Source: Melghirimyces profundicolus
GTDB taxonomy: Bacteria > Bacillota > Bacilli > Thermoactinomycetales > DSM-45169
Assembly (NCBI RefSeq): GCF_003054245.1
Contig: NZ_QBKR01000027.1
Span: forward strand, 1 to 45,203
DNA: 45,203 nt
Direction of reading: 5' to 3'
Position numbers and translations under genes: made by a program. Within the stretch, counting starts at the first letter, position 1, and each line of letters begins with the position of its first letter. The notes beneath the pieces are model-generated. The model ran no database searches and had not been told where the DNA came from. It saw nothing but the letters and a program-made list of their open reading frames with translations. This document shows positions 9,797 through 18,366 of the stretch, in pieces.

Positions 9797-9822
9797 AAAA
9801 CCGCCCGAAAGGCGGGTTTTTG
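9797..9822. terminator. Second hairpin downstream of nadA
   Basis: CCGCC / GGCGG stem with a 5-base loop, flanked by A and T runs on both sides, so it could stop transcription in either direction. It sits behind the stronger nadA terminator. Confidence 0.6.
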
Positions 9823-9925
9823 GTCATCATCGGCTTGGCTGGAATGGTGACCTCCACCGGATGAAAACCATGGGGGACCCCGAAAAGGAGTCAAGCATCC
9901 TTCCGGATCGATCCCCCTGCGCTGG

Positions 9926-9957
9926 AAAACGGATGCGGCCCATCCGCATCCGTTTTT
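9926..9957 (-). terminator. Terminator of the nadBCA operon
   Basis: A twelve-base stem (AAACGGATGCGG with its complement) and a 5-base loop, with T runs on both sides. It lies about 20 bases past the nadA stop codon. Confidence 0.85.
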
Positions 9958-9976
9958 CCATGAAAACATTCTTTTT

Positions 9977-11083
9977 TTAATGAATCGACAGCATCCTCTC
10001 GAGCGCCGTCCGGGCCCAATGGGCGGTTTCCCGGTCGACGGAGACCCGGTTGACCGGGCGGCCTTCCTGGAGGCTTTCCAGGGCCCACAGGAGGTGAGGG
10101 CGGTCGATCCGGTTCATGGTGAGACAGGGACACATGGTCCGGGAGAGGAGGGAGATGCGCTGTTCGGGATGGGTCCGGGCGAGACGCTGCACCAGGTTGA
10201 CCTCGGTGCCCACCGCCCATTTGCTCCCTGGAGGCGCTTCCCCGATCTTCCGGATGATCCAGCTGGTGGAACCGTTCTCGTCGGCGGCCTGCACCACGTC
10301 GAAGGTACACTCGGGATGGACGATCACTTGGGTCTCCGGGTCCCGTTCCCGGACGTCCCGGATCTGCTCCACGGTGAATTTGGTATGGACGGAACAGTGT
10401 CCTTTCCACAGGAGGACCCGAAGGTCTTCCATCGGCCCCTTCTCTTCTTCCCATTCCCCGTCGATCGGGTCCCAGACGGCCATCTGTTCCAGGGGGATCC
10501 CCATGGCGTGGGCGGTGTTCCGTCCCAGGTGCTGGTCGGGCAGGAACAGGATCCGCTTTTTCCGGGCGAAGGCCCACTCCAGCACACCCCGGGCGTTGGA
10601 GGAGGTGCAAGTGGTCCCGCCGCGGCGGCCGACGAAGGCTTTGATGGCGGCGGTGGAGTTGACGTAGGTGATGGGCAGGATGGTGTCTCCCAGCTCCTCC
10701 GTCATCACTTCCCAGGCTTCTTCCAGTTCGTCGATATCCGCCATGTCGGCCATGGAGCATCCCGCCTTCATGTCGGGAAGGATGACGATCGGGTCGTCCC
10801 CCGTCAGGATATCGGCGGTTTCCGCCATAAAGTGGACCCCGCAGAAAACGATGTAGCGGGCCTGTTTTTGGCCTTCGGCGATCCGGGCCAGCTCCAGGGA
10901 ATCGCCGGTGAAGTCGGCAAAGCGGATCACGTCGTCCCGCTGGTAATGGTGACCCAGGATCACCAGGTCGGCTCCGAGCCGGTCCTTGGCTCCTTGGATG
11001 CGTTCATCGTACTCCCGGTGGGAAAGGTTGCGGTACTTCTCCGGAAGGGCGGGATGGTCCGCCGTCCAGGTTTCCGTATTCAT
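9977..11083 (-). CDS. nadA: Quinolinate synthase A
   Basis: A 368-residue 4Fe-4S enzyme that condenses iminoaspartate (from NadB) with dihydroxyacetone phosphate to quinolinate, the pyridine ring precursor of NAD. The length fits the long Bacillus-type NadA. Likely cluster ligands are the Cys in KAGCSMADM, the Cys in HPEC and the Cys in the MCPCLTMNR segment. Substrate-binding motifs GHHYQRDD and [10 protein letters not shown] are present. The ATG overlaps the nadC stop by four bases (ATGA), so it is translationally coupled as the last gene of nadB-nadC-nadA. NadS, encoded on the opposite side of the operator, probably supplies sulfur for its cluster. Confidence 0.97.
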   Translation of the reverse strand: MNTETWTADHPALPEKYRNLSHREYDERIQGAKDRLGADLVILGHHYQRDDVIRFADFTGDSLELARIAEGQKQARYIVFCGVHFMAETADILTGDDPIVILPDMKAGCSMADMADIDELEEAWEVMTEELGDTILPITYVNSTAAIKAFVGRRGGTTCTSSNARGVLEWAFARKKRILFLPDQHLGRNTAHAMGIPLEQMAVWDPIDGEWEEEKGPMEDLRVLLWKGHCSVHTKFTVEQIRDVRERDPETQVIVHPECTFDVVQAADENGSTSWIIRKIGEAPPGSKWAVGTEVNLVQRLARTHPEQRISLLSRTMCPCLTMNRIDRPHLLWALESLQEGRPVNRVSVDRETAHWARTALERMLSIH

Positions 11084-11928
11084 GCCGATTCCTCCTCATT
11101 CAGGATCTCCAACCCGATGTCCAGGGCGGAGGCGGAATGGGTGAGCCATCCCAGGGAAATGGCATTCACCCCCGCCTGGGCCGCTTCCCGGGCCGTTTCC
11201 GGAGTCAGGCCGCCGGAAGCTTCCGTCCAAACCCGTCCGTCGATGAGGGCCACCGCTTTCCGGAGGGTGGCGGGGTCCATGTTGTCCAGCAGAATGGCGT
11301 CCACATCCAGGGACACGGCTTCTTTCACCTGTTCCAGGGTGTCGGCCTCCACCTCCACCTGAACCATGTGTCCGGCGTACGCCCGGACCTTCTCCACCGC
11401 CCGCCGGAGACTGCCGGCAACGGCGATGTGGTTGTCTTTGATCATGATGCCGTGACTGAGGCCGAAGCGATGATTGGTGCCCCCGCCGGTGCGGACGGCG
11501 TATTTCTCCAGCATGCGAAGGCCCGGCGTGGTCTTCCGGGTATCCAGCACCCGGCAGTCCAACCCCTCCAGGGCGTTCACCACCTGGCGGGTCAGGGTGG
11601 CGATGCCGGATAAGCGCTGCAGAAAGTTAAGGGCCACCCGTTCTCCCGTGAGCAACGTCCGGGTCCGTCCCTCCACCCGGGCGAGCACGGTGCCGGAGGT
11701 GACACGCGTCCCTTCCTCCGCCTCCCGTCGGAACCGGATGTCCGGGTCCAACTGACGGAACACCTCTTCCGCCACCGGCAATCCCGCGACCACACCGTCC
11801 CCTTTGGCCAGGAAGACGGCGGCCGACCGATCCTCCTCCGGAATCAGCGCTTCCGTGGTCCAATCCCCCGGCCCCAGATCTTCGTTTAAAGCCTCACATA
11901 CCAGTTTTCTCAATCGCAATGGGTTCAA
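11080..11928 (-). CDS. nadC: Nicotinate-nucleotide pyrophosphorylase (quinolinate phosphoribosyltransferase)
   Basis: Converts quinolinate and PRPP to nicotinate mononucleotide, the third step of de novo NAD synthesis. About 282 residues. Family motifs seen are [10 protein letters not shown] near the N-terminus, [12 protein letters not shown], the [10 protein letters not shown] substrate loop, [10 protein letters not shown] and IKDNHI, and near the end [11 protein letters not shown]. The frame is open up to an ATG at 11976, but that codon has no ribosome binding site. The TTG at 11928 has GGAGG about ten bases upstream and removes a low-complexity Gly-rich extension, so I prefer it. It overlaps the end of nadB by 35 bases. 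Confidence 0.95.
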   Translation of the reverse strand: MNPLRLRKLVCEALNEDLGPGDWTTEALIPEEDRSAAVFLAKGDGVVAGLPVAEEVFRQLDPDIRFRREAEEGTRVTSGTVLARVEGRTRTLLTGERVALNFLQRLSGIATLTRQVVNALEGLDCRVLDTRKTTPGLRMLEKYAVRTGGGTNHRFGLSHGIMIKDNHIAVAGSLRRAVEKVRAYAGHMVQVEVEADTLEQVKEAVSLDVDAILLDNMDPATLRKAVALIDGRVWTEASGGLTPETAREAAQAGVNAISLGWLTHSASALDIGLEILNEEESA

Positions 11929-13366
11929 CGGGCTCCCCCCTCCGAATCCGGATCCGTTTTTTCGCCCATTCTTCACGGGGTTCCGGAAAATCGCCCCGAA
12001 AGTGGCCGCCTCGGCTCTCTTCCCGTTTCAGGGCCGAGTGTAAGATCACTTGTGAAACATCAATCATATCATGGCATTCCAAATATTCCCCCGGCACCTC
12101 TTCGCGCAAGGACGAAAGCGCATTCATCCCGTCGATCAAGCTGTTTCGGTTCCGGACGATTCCCGCGTGTTCCCACATGATCCGCCGGACCGCATCGGCA
12201 TAGACGGGGTTCTCTTGATCAACCGTGAACATTTCCTGACGCACGACTCTGTCGGGAAAGGCCGGAACCCGGGGGAGTCTTCCCGCCGCCTTCGCCACCC
12301 GGGACGCAAAGACGGCCCCTTCCAGAAGGGAGTTGCTGGCCAGCCGGTTGGCCCCGTGCACACCGGTGCAGGCGACTTCCCCCACGGCGAACAACCGGCG
12401 GACGCCGCTCCGCCCGTGGGAATCCGTCCGCACCCCGCCCATCAGGAAATGGGCCGCCGGGGTGACCGGGATCCGGTCCCGGCGGGGGTCGATGCCGTGC
12501 TCGAGACAGCGGGCGAAGATCGTGGGGAACCGGGCGGCAAACCGCTCCTTCAGACCCCGGGCGTCCAGGAACACCCGCCGTCCCTCCCGCACCTCCCGAT
12601 CGATGGCCCGGGAGACCACATCCCGGGGGGCGAGGTCTTTCCAGTCATGGTAACGGCCCATGAAGGCTTCCCCGCAACTGTTGACGAGCACCGCCCCTTC
12701 TCCTCTCACCGCCTCGGAGATCAAAAACATCGGATTCTGTTCCACCGCCAGGGCGGTGGGGTGAAACTGAACGAACTCCATGTCGGCGAGAGCCGCCCCC
12801 GCCCGGTACGCCATGGCCAGGCCGCCGCCGGTGACGACCGGATCATTGGTGGTGTACCGGAACACCTGACCGCACCCACCGGTGGCCAACACCACCGCCC
12901 GGGCACGGCAGACGATTCCTTCCTCCCCGCGGACGGCCGTGACGCCGAAACATTCGCCCCCCTCCGCGATCAGGCCGGTCACCCGAGTGTGGGAAAAGAG
13001 TCGGATCCGGGGATGGGACCGGACCCGGGCCAGCAGGGTCTCCACCATGGCCGCGCCGGTGGCGTCCCCGGAGGCGTGAAGGATCCGGGAAACGCTGTGG
13101 GAACCCTCCTTTCCCAGCGCCCATCGATCTCCGCTCCGGTCAAAGGGGATGCCCAACCGGGCGAGACCGGCGACGGCGGCCGGTCCTTCCCGGACCAGCA
13201 CCTCGACGGTATCCGGGTCCCCCTCCCCCACGGCGGCGGCGATCCCTCCCTGAGCCCGGGAAGAGTTCCCCGCCCCGGCCCGGGATTGGGTGAAGAGATG
13301 GACCTCCCCCGCCCCGGCCAACTGCCAGGCGGTCTGCAAACCGGCCAACCCGCTGCCCACCACCAC
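11894..13366 (-). CDS. nadB: L-aspartate oxidase
   Basis: FAD enzyme that oxidises L-aspartate to iminoaspartate for NadA. Family features: the dinucleotide-binding start VVVGSGLAGLQ, then SSRAQGGIAAAVG, the substrate loop EFVQFHPTAL, the catalytic Arg region with PAAHFLMGGVRTD, and GEVACTGVHGANRLASNSLLEG. The C-terminal helical domain is present (490 residues). The open frame begins directly at the first FAD-binding strand with a GTG at 13366 and no ribosome binding site. Five codons upstream the frame is closed by TGA. A GTG at 13388 in the neighbouring frame has AAAGGA upstream and would read MRADNRF into the same strand if one T of the TTTT run at 13370-13373 were removed. A one-base frameshift at the start is therefore possible. 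Confidence 0.93.
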   Translation of the reverse strand: MVVGSGLAGLQTAWQLAGAGEVHLFTQSRAGAGNSSRAQGGIAAAVGEGDPDTVEVLVREGPAAVAGLARLGIPFDRSGDRWALGKEGSHSVSRILHASGDATGAAMVETLLARVRSHPRIRLFSHTRVTGLIAEGGECFGVTAVRGEEGIVCRARAVVLATGGCGQVFRYTTNDPVVTGGGLAMAYRAGAALADMEFVQFHPTALAVEQNPMFLISEAVRGEGAVLVNSCGEAFMGRYHDWKDLAPRDVVSRAIDREVREGRRVFLDARGLKERFAARFPTIFARCLEHGIDPRRDRIPVTPAAHFLMGGVRTDSHGRSGVRRLFAVGEVACTGVHGANRLASNSLLEGAVFASRVAKAAGRLPRVPAFPDRVVRQEMFTVDQENPVYADAVRRIMWEHAGIVRNRNSLIDGMNALSSLREEVPGEYLECHDMIDVSQVILHSALKREESRGGHFRGDFPEPREEWAKKRIRIRRGEPVEPIAIEKTGM

Positions 13367-13384
13367 AAAATCGGTTATCCGCTC

Positions 13385-13420
13385 TCACATTTTTGTGATT
13401 CCTTTCACATATTTGTCACA
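13385..13420. promoter_or_regulatory. Twin palindromic operator in the nadB-nadS divergent region
   Basis: A perfect inverted repeat TCACA-TTTT-TGTGA at 13385-13398 is followed by a near-perfect second one, TCACA-TATT-TGTCA, at 13405-13418. Their centres are 20 bases apart, two helical turns. In Bacillales the divergent nadBCA and nifS/nadS genes are repressed by NiaR (YrxA) when niacin is available, so this is the natural candidate site. I did not compare it with a NiaR matrix, and the regulator gene is not in the window. Confidence 0.6.
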
Positions 13421-13514
13421 AGAAAATCACTTATATTTTCTCAGGTCTCCCGCTTTTGTCAACCGTTTTTTGATATTCTGATTATTTTTTCACAAGGACA
13501 GCGTCCGTTTCCAC

Positions 13515-13520
13515 TATAAT
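13515..13520 (+). promoter_or_regulatory. -10 box of the nadS promoter
   Basis: TATAAT about 30 bases before the nadS start. No good -35 is found at 16-18 bases, only TTCACA at 20. This fits a weak, repressible promoter. Confidence 0.5.
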
Positions 13521-13552
13521 AAAGGGGGAAAACGAGAAGGAGGTCGTTGTGG

Positions 13553-14707
13553 ATGCAACCGCTCTATTTTGATCACGGGGCCACCACCCCCGTGCGACGG
13601 GAAGTCCGGGAGGTCATGCTTCGGGCGATGGAGGAGGATCCGGCCAACCCCGGCAGCCTCCATGACCCCGGCCAGCGGGCCCGGGACTGGACGGAGCGGG
13701 CCCGTCGGGAGGTGGCGAAAGCCCTGAGCGCTTCCCCGAGGGAGATCCTGTTCACCGGAAGCGGCACCGAATCCAACAACCTGGCCCTCCTGGGAGCGGC
13801 CCGCCGGCAGCGGGAAAAGGGCCGCCACGTGATCACCAGCCGGGTGGAACACCCCTCCGTTCTGGACACGTGCCGCCAGCTGGAACGGGAAGGCTTCCGG
13901 ATCACCTGCCTGCCCGTCGATGAGTTCGGCCGGGTGCGAACCGGGGACCTGAAAGAAGCGCTGACGGAAGAGACGGTGCTCGTCAGCATCATGGCGGCCA
14001 ACAACGAAGTCGGAACCCTCATGCCGATCCGGGAGATGGCCGCCCTTACCCGGAAAAAAGGAGCCCTGTTCCACACCGATGCCGTTCAGCTCTTCGGCAA
14101 AGCTCCCCTGAACGTCCGGGATCTGGGGATCGACCTCCTTTCCGTCGGGGGGCACAAGGTGGGCGGACCCAAAGGGGTCGGCGTGCTTTACCTCCGGAAA
14201 GGGGTCCGAATCCAGCCGGTGTTTTTCGGCGGGGGACAGGAGCGCGGCCTTCGACCCGGCACCCTGAACGTCCCCGGCATTGCGGGGATGGGGATGGCCG
14301 CTCGCCTGGCTTCGGCGGAAGCGTCCCACTTCCGGAAGCACATCTCCCGGCTCCGCGACCTTCTCTGGCAACGCATCGCCGAAGAGATCGGAAACGTCCG
14401 CCTCAACGGCCACCCGACGGACCGCCTTCCCAACAATCTGAACATCGGGTTTGACCGGCTGGAAGGACAGGCGGTCCTCCTGGAACTGAACCGGCGGAAC
14501 GTGGCGGTCTCCAGCGGTTCCGCCTGCAGCGCCGGAAAGCAGAAAGCATCCCACGTCCTCACCTCCATGGGCCAATCTGCCGAAGAAGCGTTCCAGAGCC
14601 TCCGGATCACCCTGGGCCGTGAGACGACGGAAGCGGAGATCCACGACCTGGTGGAACGGATGAAAGAATCCGTCTCCGAACTTCGGGCCCGCTTGCCCGT
14701 TCTGTAA
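13553..14707 (+). CDS. nadS: Cysteine desulfurase, NadS/NifS type
   Basis: PLP enzyme of 384 residues that takes sulfur from cysteine to build iron-sulfur clusters. Linked to nad genes it is taken to serve the cluster of NadA. Motifs: the N-terminal YFDHGATTPVR, TGSGTESNN for the cofactor phosphate, HTDAVQ, the PLP lysine in GGHKVGGPKG (about residue 202), and the catalytic Cys in SSGSACSAGK (about 325). AAGGAGG at 13537-13543 stands nine bases before ATG 13553 and too close to the in-frame TTG at 13547, so the ATG is chosen. It is transcribed away from nadBCA, the same arrangement as in Bacillus. The niaR gene that often follows is not here. Confidence 0.93.
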   Translation: MQPLYFDHGATTPVRREVREVMLRAMEEDPANPGSLHDPGQRARDWTERARREVAKALSASPREILFTGSGTESNNLALLGAARRQREKGRHVITSRVEHPSVLDTCRQLEREGFRITCLPVDEFGRVRTGDLKEALTEETVLVSIMAANNEVGTLMPIREMAALTRKKGALFHTDAVQLFGKAPLNVRDLGIDLLSVGGHKVGGPKGVGVLYLRKGVRIQPVFFGGGQERGLRPGTLNVPGIAGMGMAARLASAEASHFRKHISRLRDLLWQRIAEEIGNVRLNGHPTDRLPNNLNIGFDRLEGQAVLLELNRRNVAVSSGSACSAGKQKASHVLTSMGQSAEEAFQSLRITLGRETTEAEIHDLVERMKESVSELRARLPVL

Positions 14708-14859
14708 TCCTTTTTTCCTCCCTTCCCGTTCTTTAGCATGATTTTCTATGAGAAAAAGTTGAATTGCCGGAACTTCGTACAGACAAGCCTTTATTTATTT
14801 GTTACACTGATACTGAATGAAAAACTTGGGCGAAAGTTCGACCGGAAGGGGGGAAAAGA

Positions 14860-15552
14860 ATGCGATTGAAGTTTTACCGCACCCGCAGGTTGCGAAAGGT
14901 GGCCCTCTTCAGTTTTGTCGGAACCCTGATGGTCTCGGGTTTTATCACTCCGCACGTCGCCCAGGCTCCCGAGGGACACGAGTGGGGGCTCTGGGGGAAA
15001 CCAACCGGCGGAGGAAACAAGGCGGATATGGAGCTCTCGAAAAAACGGATCCGACCGGATCAGAAAGAATCGGACCACCCGTCTTCCGATGAAGAAAAGG
15101 ATGCGGTCGCGACGGCAGACCACCGGATGCCCGCAACGGAACACCAGGCCCACGATCTGAAAAAGCCGGACCCGACTCCTTCCGCCGCCGTACATACCCG
15201 GACCACGACGCAGCAACAGATGAGCCGGCCCAAACCGGAAGAAGATCCGGCCAGCCAGGAATCCGATGAAAACGCAGAGCAACAGAATGAGGAAAACCCG
15301 GCGATCCCCGAAGCACAACTGAACGAAAATCCGGAGGGTTCGGATGAAAATGCGGAGGAAGATCCGGATGAAGGATCCGATGGATCCGAAACGGAAAGCG
15401 GGTCCCCGTCGGATGAGAATGAGAGCCCTGACCCCCAACCCTCCGATCCGGCGAACTCCGACGATGACACCGAAAATTCCTCCGAAGACACGGATGAGGA
15501 AGGACAGGATTCCTCTGCGACCCTTCTCGACGGGCTTCTTGAATGGAAATGA
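14860..15552 (+). CDS. Exported acidic low-complexity protein, function unknown
   Basis: A 230-residue protein that I do not recognise. It starts with a basic segment and a hydrophobic stretch (VALFSFVGTLMVSGF), ending near an A-Q-A site at about residue 35. It is probably secreted, or anchored by an uncleaved helix. The rest is almost entirely disordered: rich in Glu, Asp, Ser, Pro and Asn, with no Cys and no recognisable fold. Strongly acidic from about residue 120 on. It ends LLDGLLEWK. The ATG has AAGGGGGG upstream, and a good terminator follows, so it is a single-gene unit. Possible roles such as cation binding or wall association are guesses. Confidence 0.7.
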   Translation: MRLKFYRTRRLRKVALFSFVGTLMVSGFITPHVAQAPEGHEWGLWGKPTGGGNKADMELSKKRIRPDQKESDHPSSDEEKDAVATADHRMPATEHQAHDLKKPDPTPSAAVHTRTTTQQQMSRPKPEEDPASQESDENAEQQNEENPAIPEAQLNENPEGSDENAEEDPDEGSDGSETESGSPSDENESPDPQPSDPANSDDDTENSSEDTDEEGQDSSATLLDGLLEWK

Positions 15553-15560
15553 ACGCCGAC

Positions 15561-15589
15561 CCCGTAAACCCCAGGTTTGCGGGTTTTTT
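15561..15589 (+). terminator. Terminator after the acidic secreted protein
   Basis: Ten-base stem CCCGTAAACC / GGTTTGCGGG with a 3-base loop and a run of six T. Confidence 0.85.
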
Positions 15590-15680
15590 GTAAACGGCGG
15601 GAGCCCACAGATGTTTACCATGCCCCCTCATTGGACATTTTGTTGATACCGGCCCGGAAAAAAGGAGGTTGGCCCCTTCC

Positions 15681-16778
15681 ATGCCGCAAACGAAACCTTT
15701 TCGATTCGGATACGGGATCCTGTTGGTCTTTCTGATCATTTATGTGGGAACCAAGATCGACTGGATTTTTCAACCGCTGGTGGTCCTTGTCCAGACTCTC
15801 TTTTTCCCCTTCCTGGTCGCCGGTGTCCTGTATTACCTTTTCCGTCCCGTCGTCCGTTTTCTTGAAAAAAAGGGAATCCGGCGGGTCTTCTCCATTCTGT
15901 TGATTTATCTGCTCTTTGCCGGTTTGTTCACATTGTTGGTGTTCCTGGCGGGTCCGCCTCTTTCCAAACAGATCTCCAGACTGGTCTCCGAATTTCCCAA
16001 CCTGATCGACACCCTTCAGTCCAAACTGGTGGAGATACAGCGAAATCCCTGGGTCGGGGAGTATTTTGAAGAGCAGAACCTGGAAAACATCACCCGGGAG
16101 TTCACCGACTACCTTTCCAACAGCATCTCCACCATCATCACCAATCTCGCCAATTTCTTCAGCATCCTGGCCGGCATTGTCGTGGTCTTTGTGACCGTGC
16201 CCTTCATTCTCTTCTACATGTTGAAGGAAGGGGAACAAGCTCCGAAACAGGTCCTCCGCCTCCTCCCTTCGAACCAGCGGGCCGAAGGAAGGCGCATCCT
16301 GGCGGACATGGACCGGGCGATCAGTTCCTACATCCAGGGACAGGTGCTCGTCAGCCTCTGCATCGGCGTGCTGGTCTACATCGGATATCTTATCATCGGA
16401 CTGGACTACTCCCTTCTCCTGGCGCTGGTGACCACCTTCACCAACCTGATTCCGTTTATCGGGCCCCTGATCGCAACGATCCCCGCGGTGATCGTCGCCT
16501 TTATCGATTCCCCGATGATGGTGGTCTACGTGCTCATCGTGACGGTGGTCGCCCAGCAGCTGGAGGGAAATTTCATCTCTCCACAGGTGATGGGCCGGAC
16601 GCTCAACATCCATCCCCTCACCATTATCCTGCTGCTCCTGGTGGCCGGCAGTCTCGGCGGTTTTCTCGGACTCCTCCTGGCGGTGCCCACCTACGCCGTC
16701 CTCAAGGTGGTGGTCAGCCACACCTACCGGCTGATTCTCCTGCGCAACCGCCAAAAGGCGCAAAGCAAAGAAGAATGA
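15681..16778 (+). CDS. AI-2E family (UPF0118) transporter
   Basis: Polytopic membrane protein of about 365 residues. The plan is typical of the family: two or three N-terminal membrane helices, a soluble stretch (about 90-150: PPLSKQISRLVSEFP and following), then five or so helices. The conserved P-F-I-G-P-L-I-A-x-I-P segment near residue 275 is present. Members export small molecules or act as ion antiporters, and the substrate cannot be told from sequence. AAAGGAGG at 15661-15668 lies 12 bases before ATG 15681. The upstream TTG at 15669 touches the ribosome binding site and is unlikely. It is a single gene ended by a strong terminator. Confidence 0.9.
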   Translation: MPQTKPFRFGYGILLVFLIIYVGTKIDWIFQPLVVLVQTLFFPFLVAGVLYYLFRPVVRFLEKKGIRRVFSILLIYLLFAGLFTLLVFLAGPPLSKQISRLVSEFPNLIDTLQSKLVEIQRNPWVGEYFEEQNLENITREFTDYLSNSISTIITNLANFFSILAGIVVVFVTVPFILFYMLKEGEQAPKQVLRLLPSNQRAEGRRILADMDRAISSYIQGQVLVSLCIGVLVYIGYLIIGLDYSLLLALVTTFTNLIPFIGPLIATIPAVIVAFIDSPMMVVYVLIVTVVAQQLEGNFISPQVMGRTLNIHPLTIILLLLVAGSLGGFLGLLLAVPTYAVLKVVVSHTYRLILLRNRQKAQSKEE

Positions 16779-16784
16779 CCCCAT

Positions 16785-16813
16785 CAAAAAAAGCCGGGAT
16801 CCCCGGCTTTTTC
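16785..16813 (+). terminator. Terminator of the AI-2E transporter gene
   Basis: AAAAAGCCGGG / CCCGGCTTTTT stem with a 3-base loop, directly after the stop codon and six bases before repeat copy A. Confidence 0.88.
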
Positions 16814-16818
16814 CTTTA

Positions 16819-17073
16819 TAGAAGTATTGTGAAAAAGTGAACGGTGACATTTACCCGAAGCCGCTCCAGTTCCTGTCCTGCAGGGATGTATGACTGTCCG
16901 CTCCGAATCTTCCTGCTGCGGGCAGGGGCAAACGCCTGCGGATGCAACACAGAGAAGCTGTTGCCCCTGAACGCCCTTGCAGGCTGATGCTCCGCTGGGC
17001 AGGACAGCAAAGTCGCTATTTCGGGTAAACGCTTCCCTTCTTCTAAGCCTAACCATTAATCACAACGCTTTTA
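16819..17073 (+). repeat. MITE-like intergenic repeat, copy A (full length)
   Basis: About 255 bases bounded by TAGAAGTATTGTGA on the left and the complement-type end TCACAACGCTTTTA on the right. Inner matching arms include CTGTCCTGC/GCAGGACAG and GGGGCAA/TTGCCCC, so the whole element can fold on itself. Its right end abuts the DUF418 gene and provides that gene's stop codon. It sits between two convergent genes. Confidence 0.85.
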
Positions 17074-18264
17074 GTTCCCTCTTCGAAACGATACCGGACG
17101 CCCGTAGGTGGCGGTCCGAAGGATCCATTCCACCGGACCCTGGTGGAAACGCCCCATCCACCACCGGCTGAAAAAGATCTGGAGGAAAAAGAAGACCACC
17201 GTCAGGATGAGGCCCGCGACCGCTTCCACTTCCCCGTACCATCCCAAACCGTAACTGTAGAAAAGAGTCGTGAAGAACAGGGACTGCAGAAGGTAGTTGG
17301 TGAGCGCCATCCGCCCCACAGGCGCCAGGGGGCGGAGACGGTTCCCCCACTTTCGGTACAACAGTGCCACCGAGGTGAGATAAAAGAGGCATGCCGCCGG
17401 ATCGCCGATGTTGTTTCCGATCCAGACCAGGAGCCGGAATCCGTAGGGATCCGGGTGAATCACCGGGGATACGACGTACTCCAACACCCCCAGCACCAAA
17501 GCCACCCCCAGGCTCCACCTCCACCCCTTGCGGAGAAGTTCTCCGGAGGAATCCAGCCGGTGGAAAACCCGTCGTTTCGCAGCGGCGGCTCCCAGCAGGA
17601 ACATGGCCAGCAAGGGCGGCCACAGGGAATACCAATGGCTGTTCAGGTAGGTCCAGTCATGGATCCGCTGTTCCGTCACCTCCCCGAAGGTTCCGCTCTT
17701 GTAGACAACGGTGGAATGTTCCTCCCACCACCGGTGGGAGGCGGCGATCGCTTCCTTCTGCTCGGGAGTCGGAGCGGGACCGGAATAGAGCCACCCGTTC
17801 ACCGCCGTATGAATCAACAGGATCAGAAGGCCCGCGGCGAGAAGCGTCTTCGGTCCGGCCCGGTGAAAGAGCAACAGAATGAATCCCAAGACAGCGTATG
17901 AAAAAAGGATATCCCCGAACCAGATCAGCCAGGCATGGACGAGTCCCAGCAGCATCAGTGTCAGCAACCGGCGGACATACGCGGGGACGAATCGTTTCCC
18001 CCTCTCCCGGGCACGCTCCATCATGAAGATCATCCCAAAGCCGAACAGAAAAGAAAACAGGGTGTAAAAATGGCCCTGGGCCAAGATCCGGATCAGGTGT
18101 TGAACCCAGCCGTCCGGATGATCCCACCCTTCCCCGGGAACACGGATCCGATACAGTTCCGCCGATTTGAAATCGGCCATGTTGACCAGCAAAATACCGA
18201 AAACGGCAAACCCCCGGAGGATATCGATCACCTCCAACCGCTCTCTTTCCGCTGTCGGTTCCAT
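17071..18264 (-). CDS. DUF418 family membrane protein
   Basis: A 397-residue multi-spanning membrane protein of the DUF418 type. The family opening R-x-x-x-I-D-I-L-R-G-F-A-x-F-G-I-L-x-V-N is plain at residues 8-27. A C-terminal domain has the typical GRMALTNYLLQS segment followed by a FYSYGLG loop. About eight to ten helices. The function of the family is unknown; a role in transport or lipid/envelope processes is often assumed. ATG 18264 has GGAGG six bases before it, while the in-frame ATG at 18282 lies upstream of that site, so 18264 is chosen. The last codon and the TAA stop fall at the end of repeat copy A, so the original C-terminus may have been altered. Divergent from the TetR gene. 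Confidence 0.88.
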   Translation of the reverse strand: MEPTAERERLEVIDILRGFAVFGILLVNMADFKSAELYRIRVPGEGWDHPDGWVQHLIRILAQGHFYTLFSFLFGFGMIFMMERARERGKRFVPAYVRRLLTLMLLGLVHAWLIWFGDILFSYAVLGFILLLFHRAGPKTLLAAGLLILLIHTAVNGWLYSGPAPTPEQKEAIAASHRWWEEHSTVVYKSGTFGEVTEQRIHDWTYLNSHWYSLWPPLLAMFLLGAAAAKRRVFHRLDSSGELLRKGWRWSLGVALVLGVLEYVVSPVIHPDPYGFRLLVWIGNNIGDPAACLFYLTSVALLYRKWGNRLRPLAPVGRMALTNYLLQSLFFTTLFYSYGLGWYGEVEAVAGLILTVVFFFLQIFFSRWWMGRFHQGPVEWILRTATYGRPVSFRRGN

Positions 18265-18323
18265 TCCGTCCCTCCTCTGCATAAAATAAGACAGGTTCCA
18301 CCAACCATCATATCATGTTCTTC

Positions 18324-18366
18324 CGAACGGGTTGTTCTTATATCGAACGTTTGTTATAATAAGTTG
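18324..18366 (+). promoter_or_regulatory. Promoter and direct-repeat operator of the tetR gene
   Basis: -35 TTGTTC (18332-18337), 17-base spacer, -10 TATAAT (18355-18360). The start codon comes six bases after the -10, so the message is probably leaderless. Two direct repeats, CGAACGGGTTGTT (18324) and CGAACGTTTGTTA (18344), lie 20 bases apart and overlap the -35 and -10. They are a likely binding site for autoregulation and perhaps for the divergent DUF418 gene. Confidence 0.7.

Larger units (their letters stand above)
9468..9976. other. Intergenic region between nadA and pilM
   Basis: About 500 bases with no credible gene. It contains two hairpin terminators (9797-9822 and 9926-9957) near nadA and an A+T-rich stretch at about 9540-9620 that is the likely place for the pil promoter. 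I found no clear -35/-10 pair there. Open frames of 60-80 codons on the minus strand lack ribosome binding sites. Confidence 0.5.

Noticed and set aside
9618-9857. Small minus-strand ORF between pilM and nadA
   Set aside because: It runs through a terminator hairpin, has no ribosome binding site and no protein-like composition.
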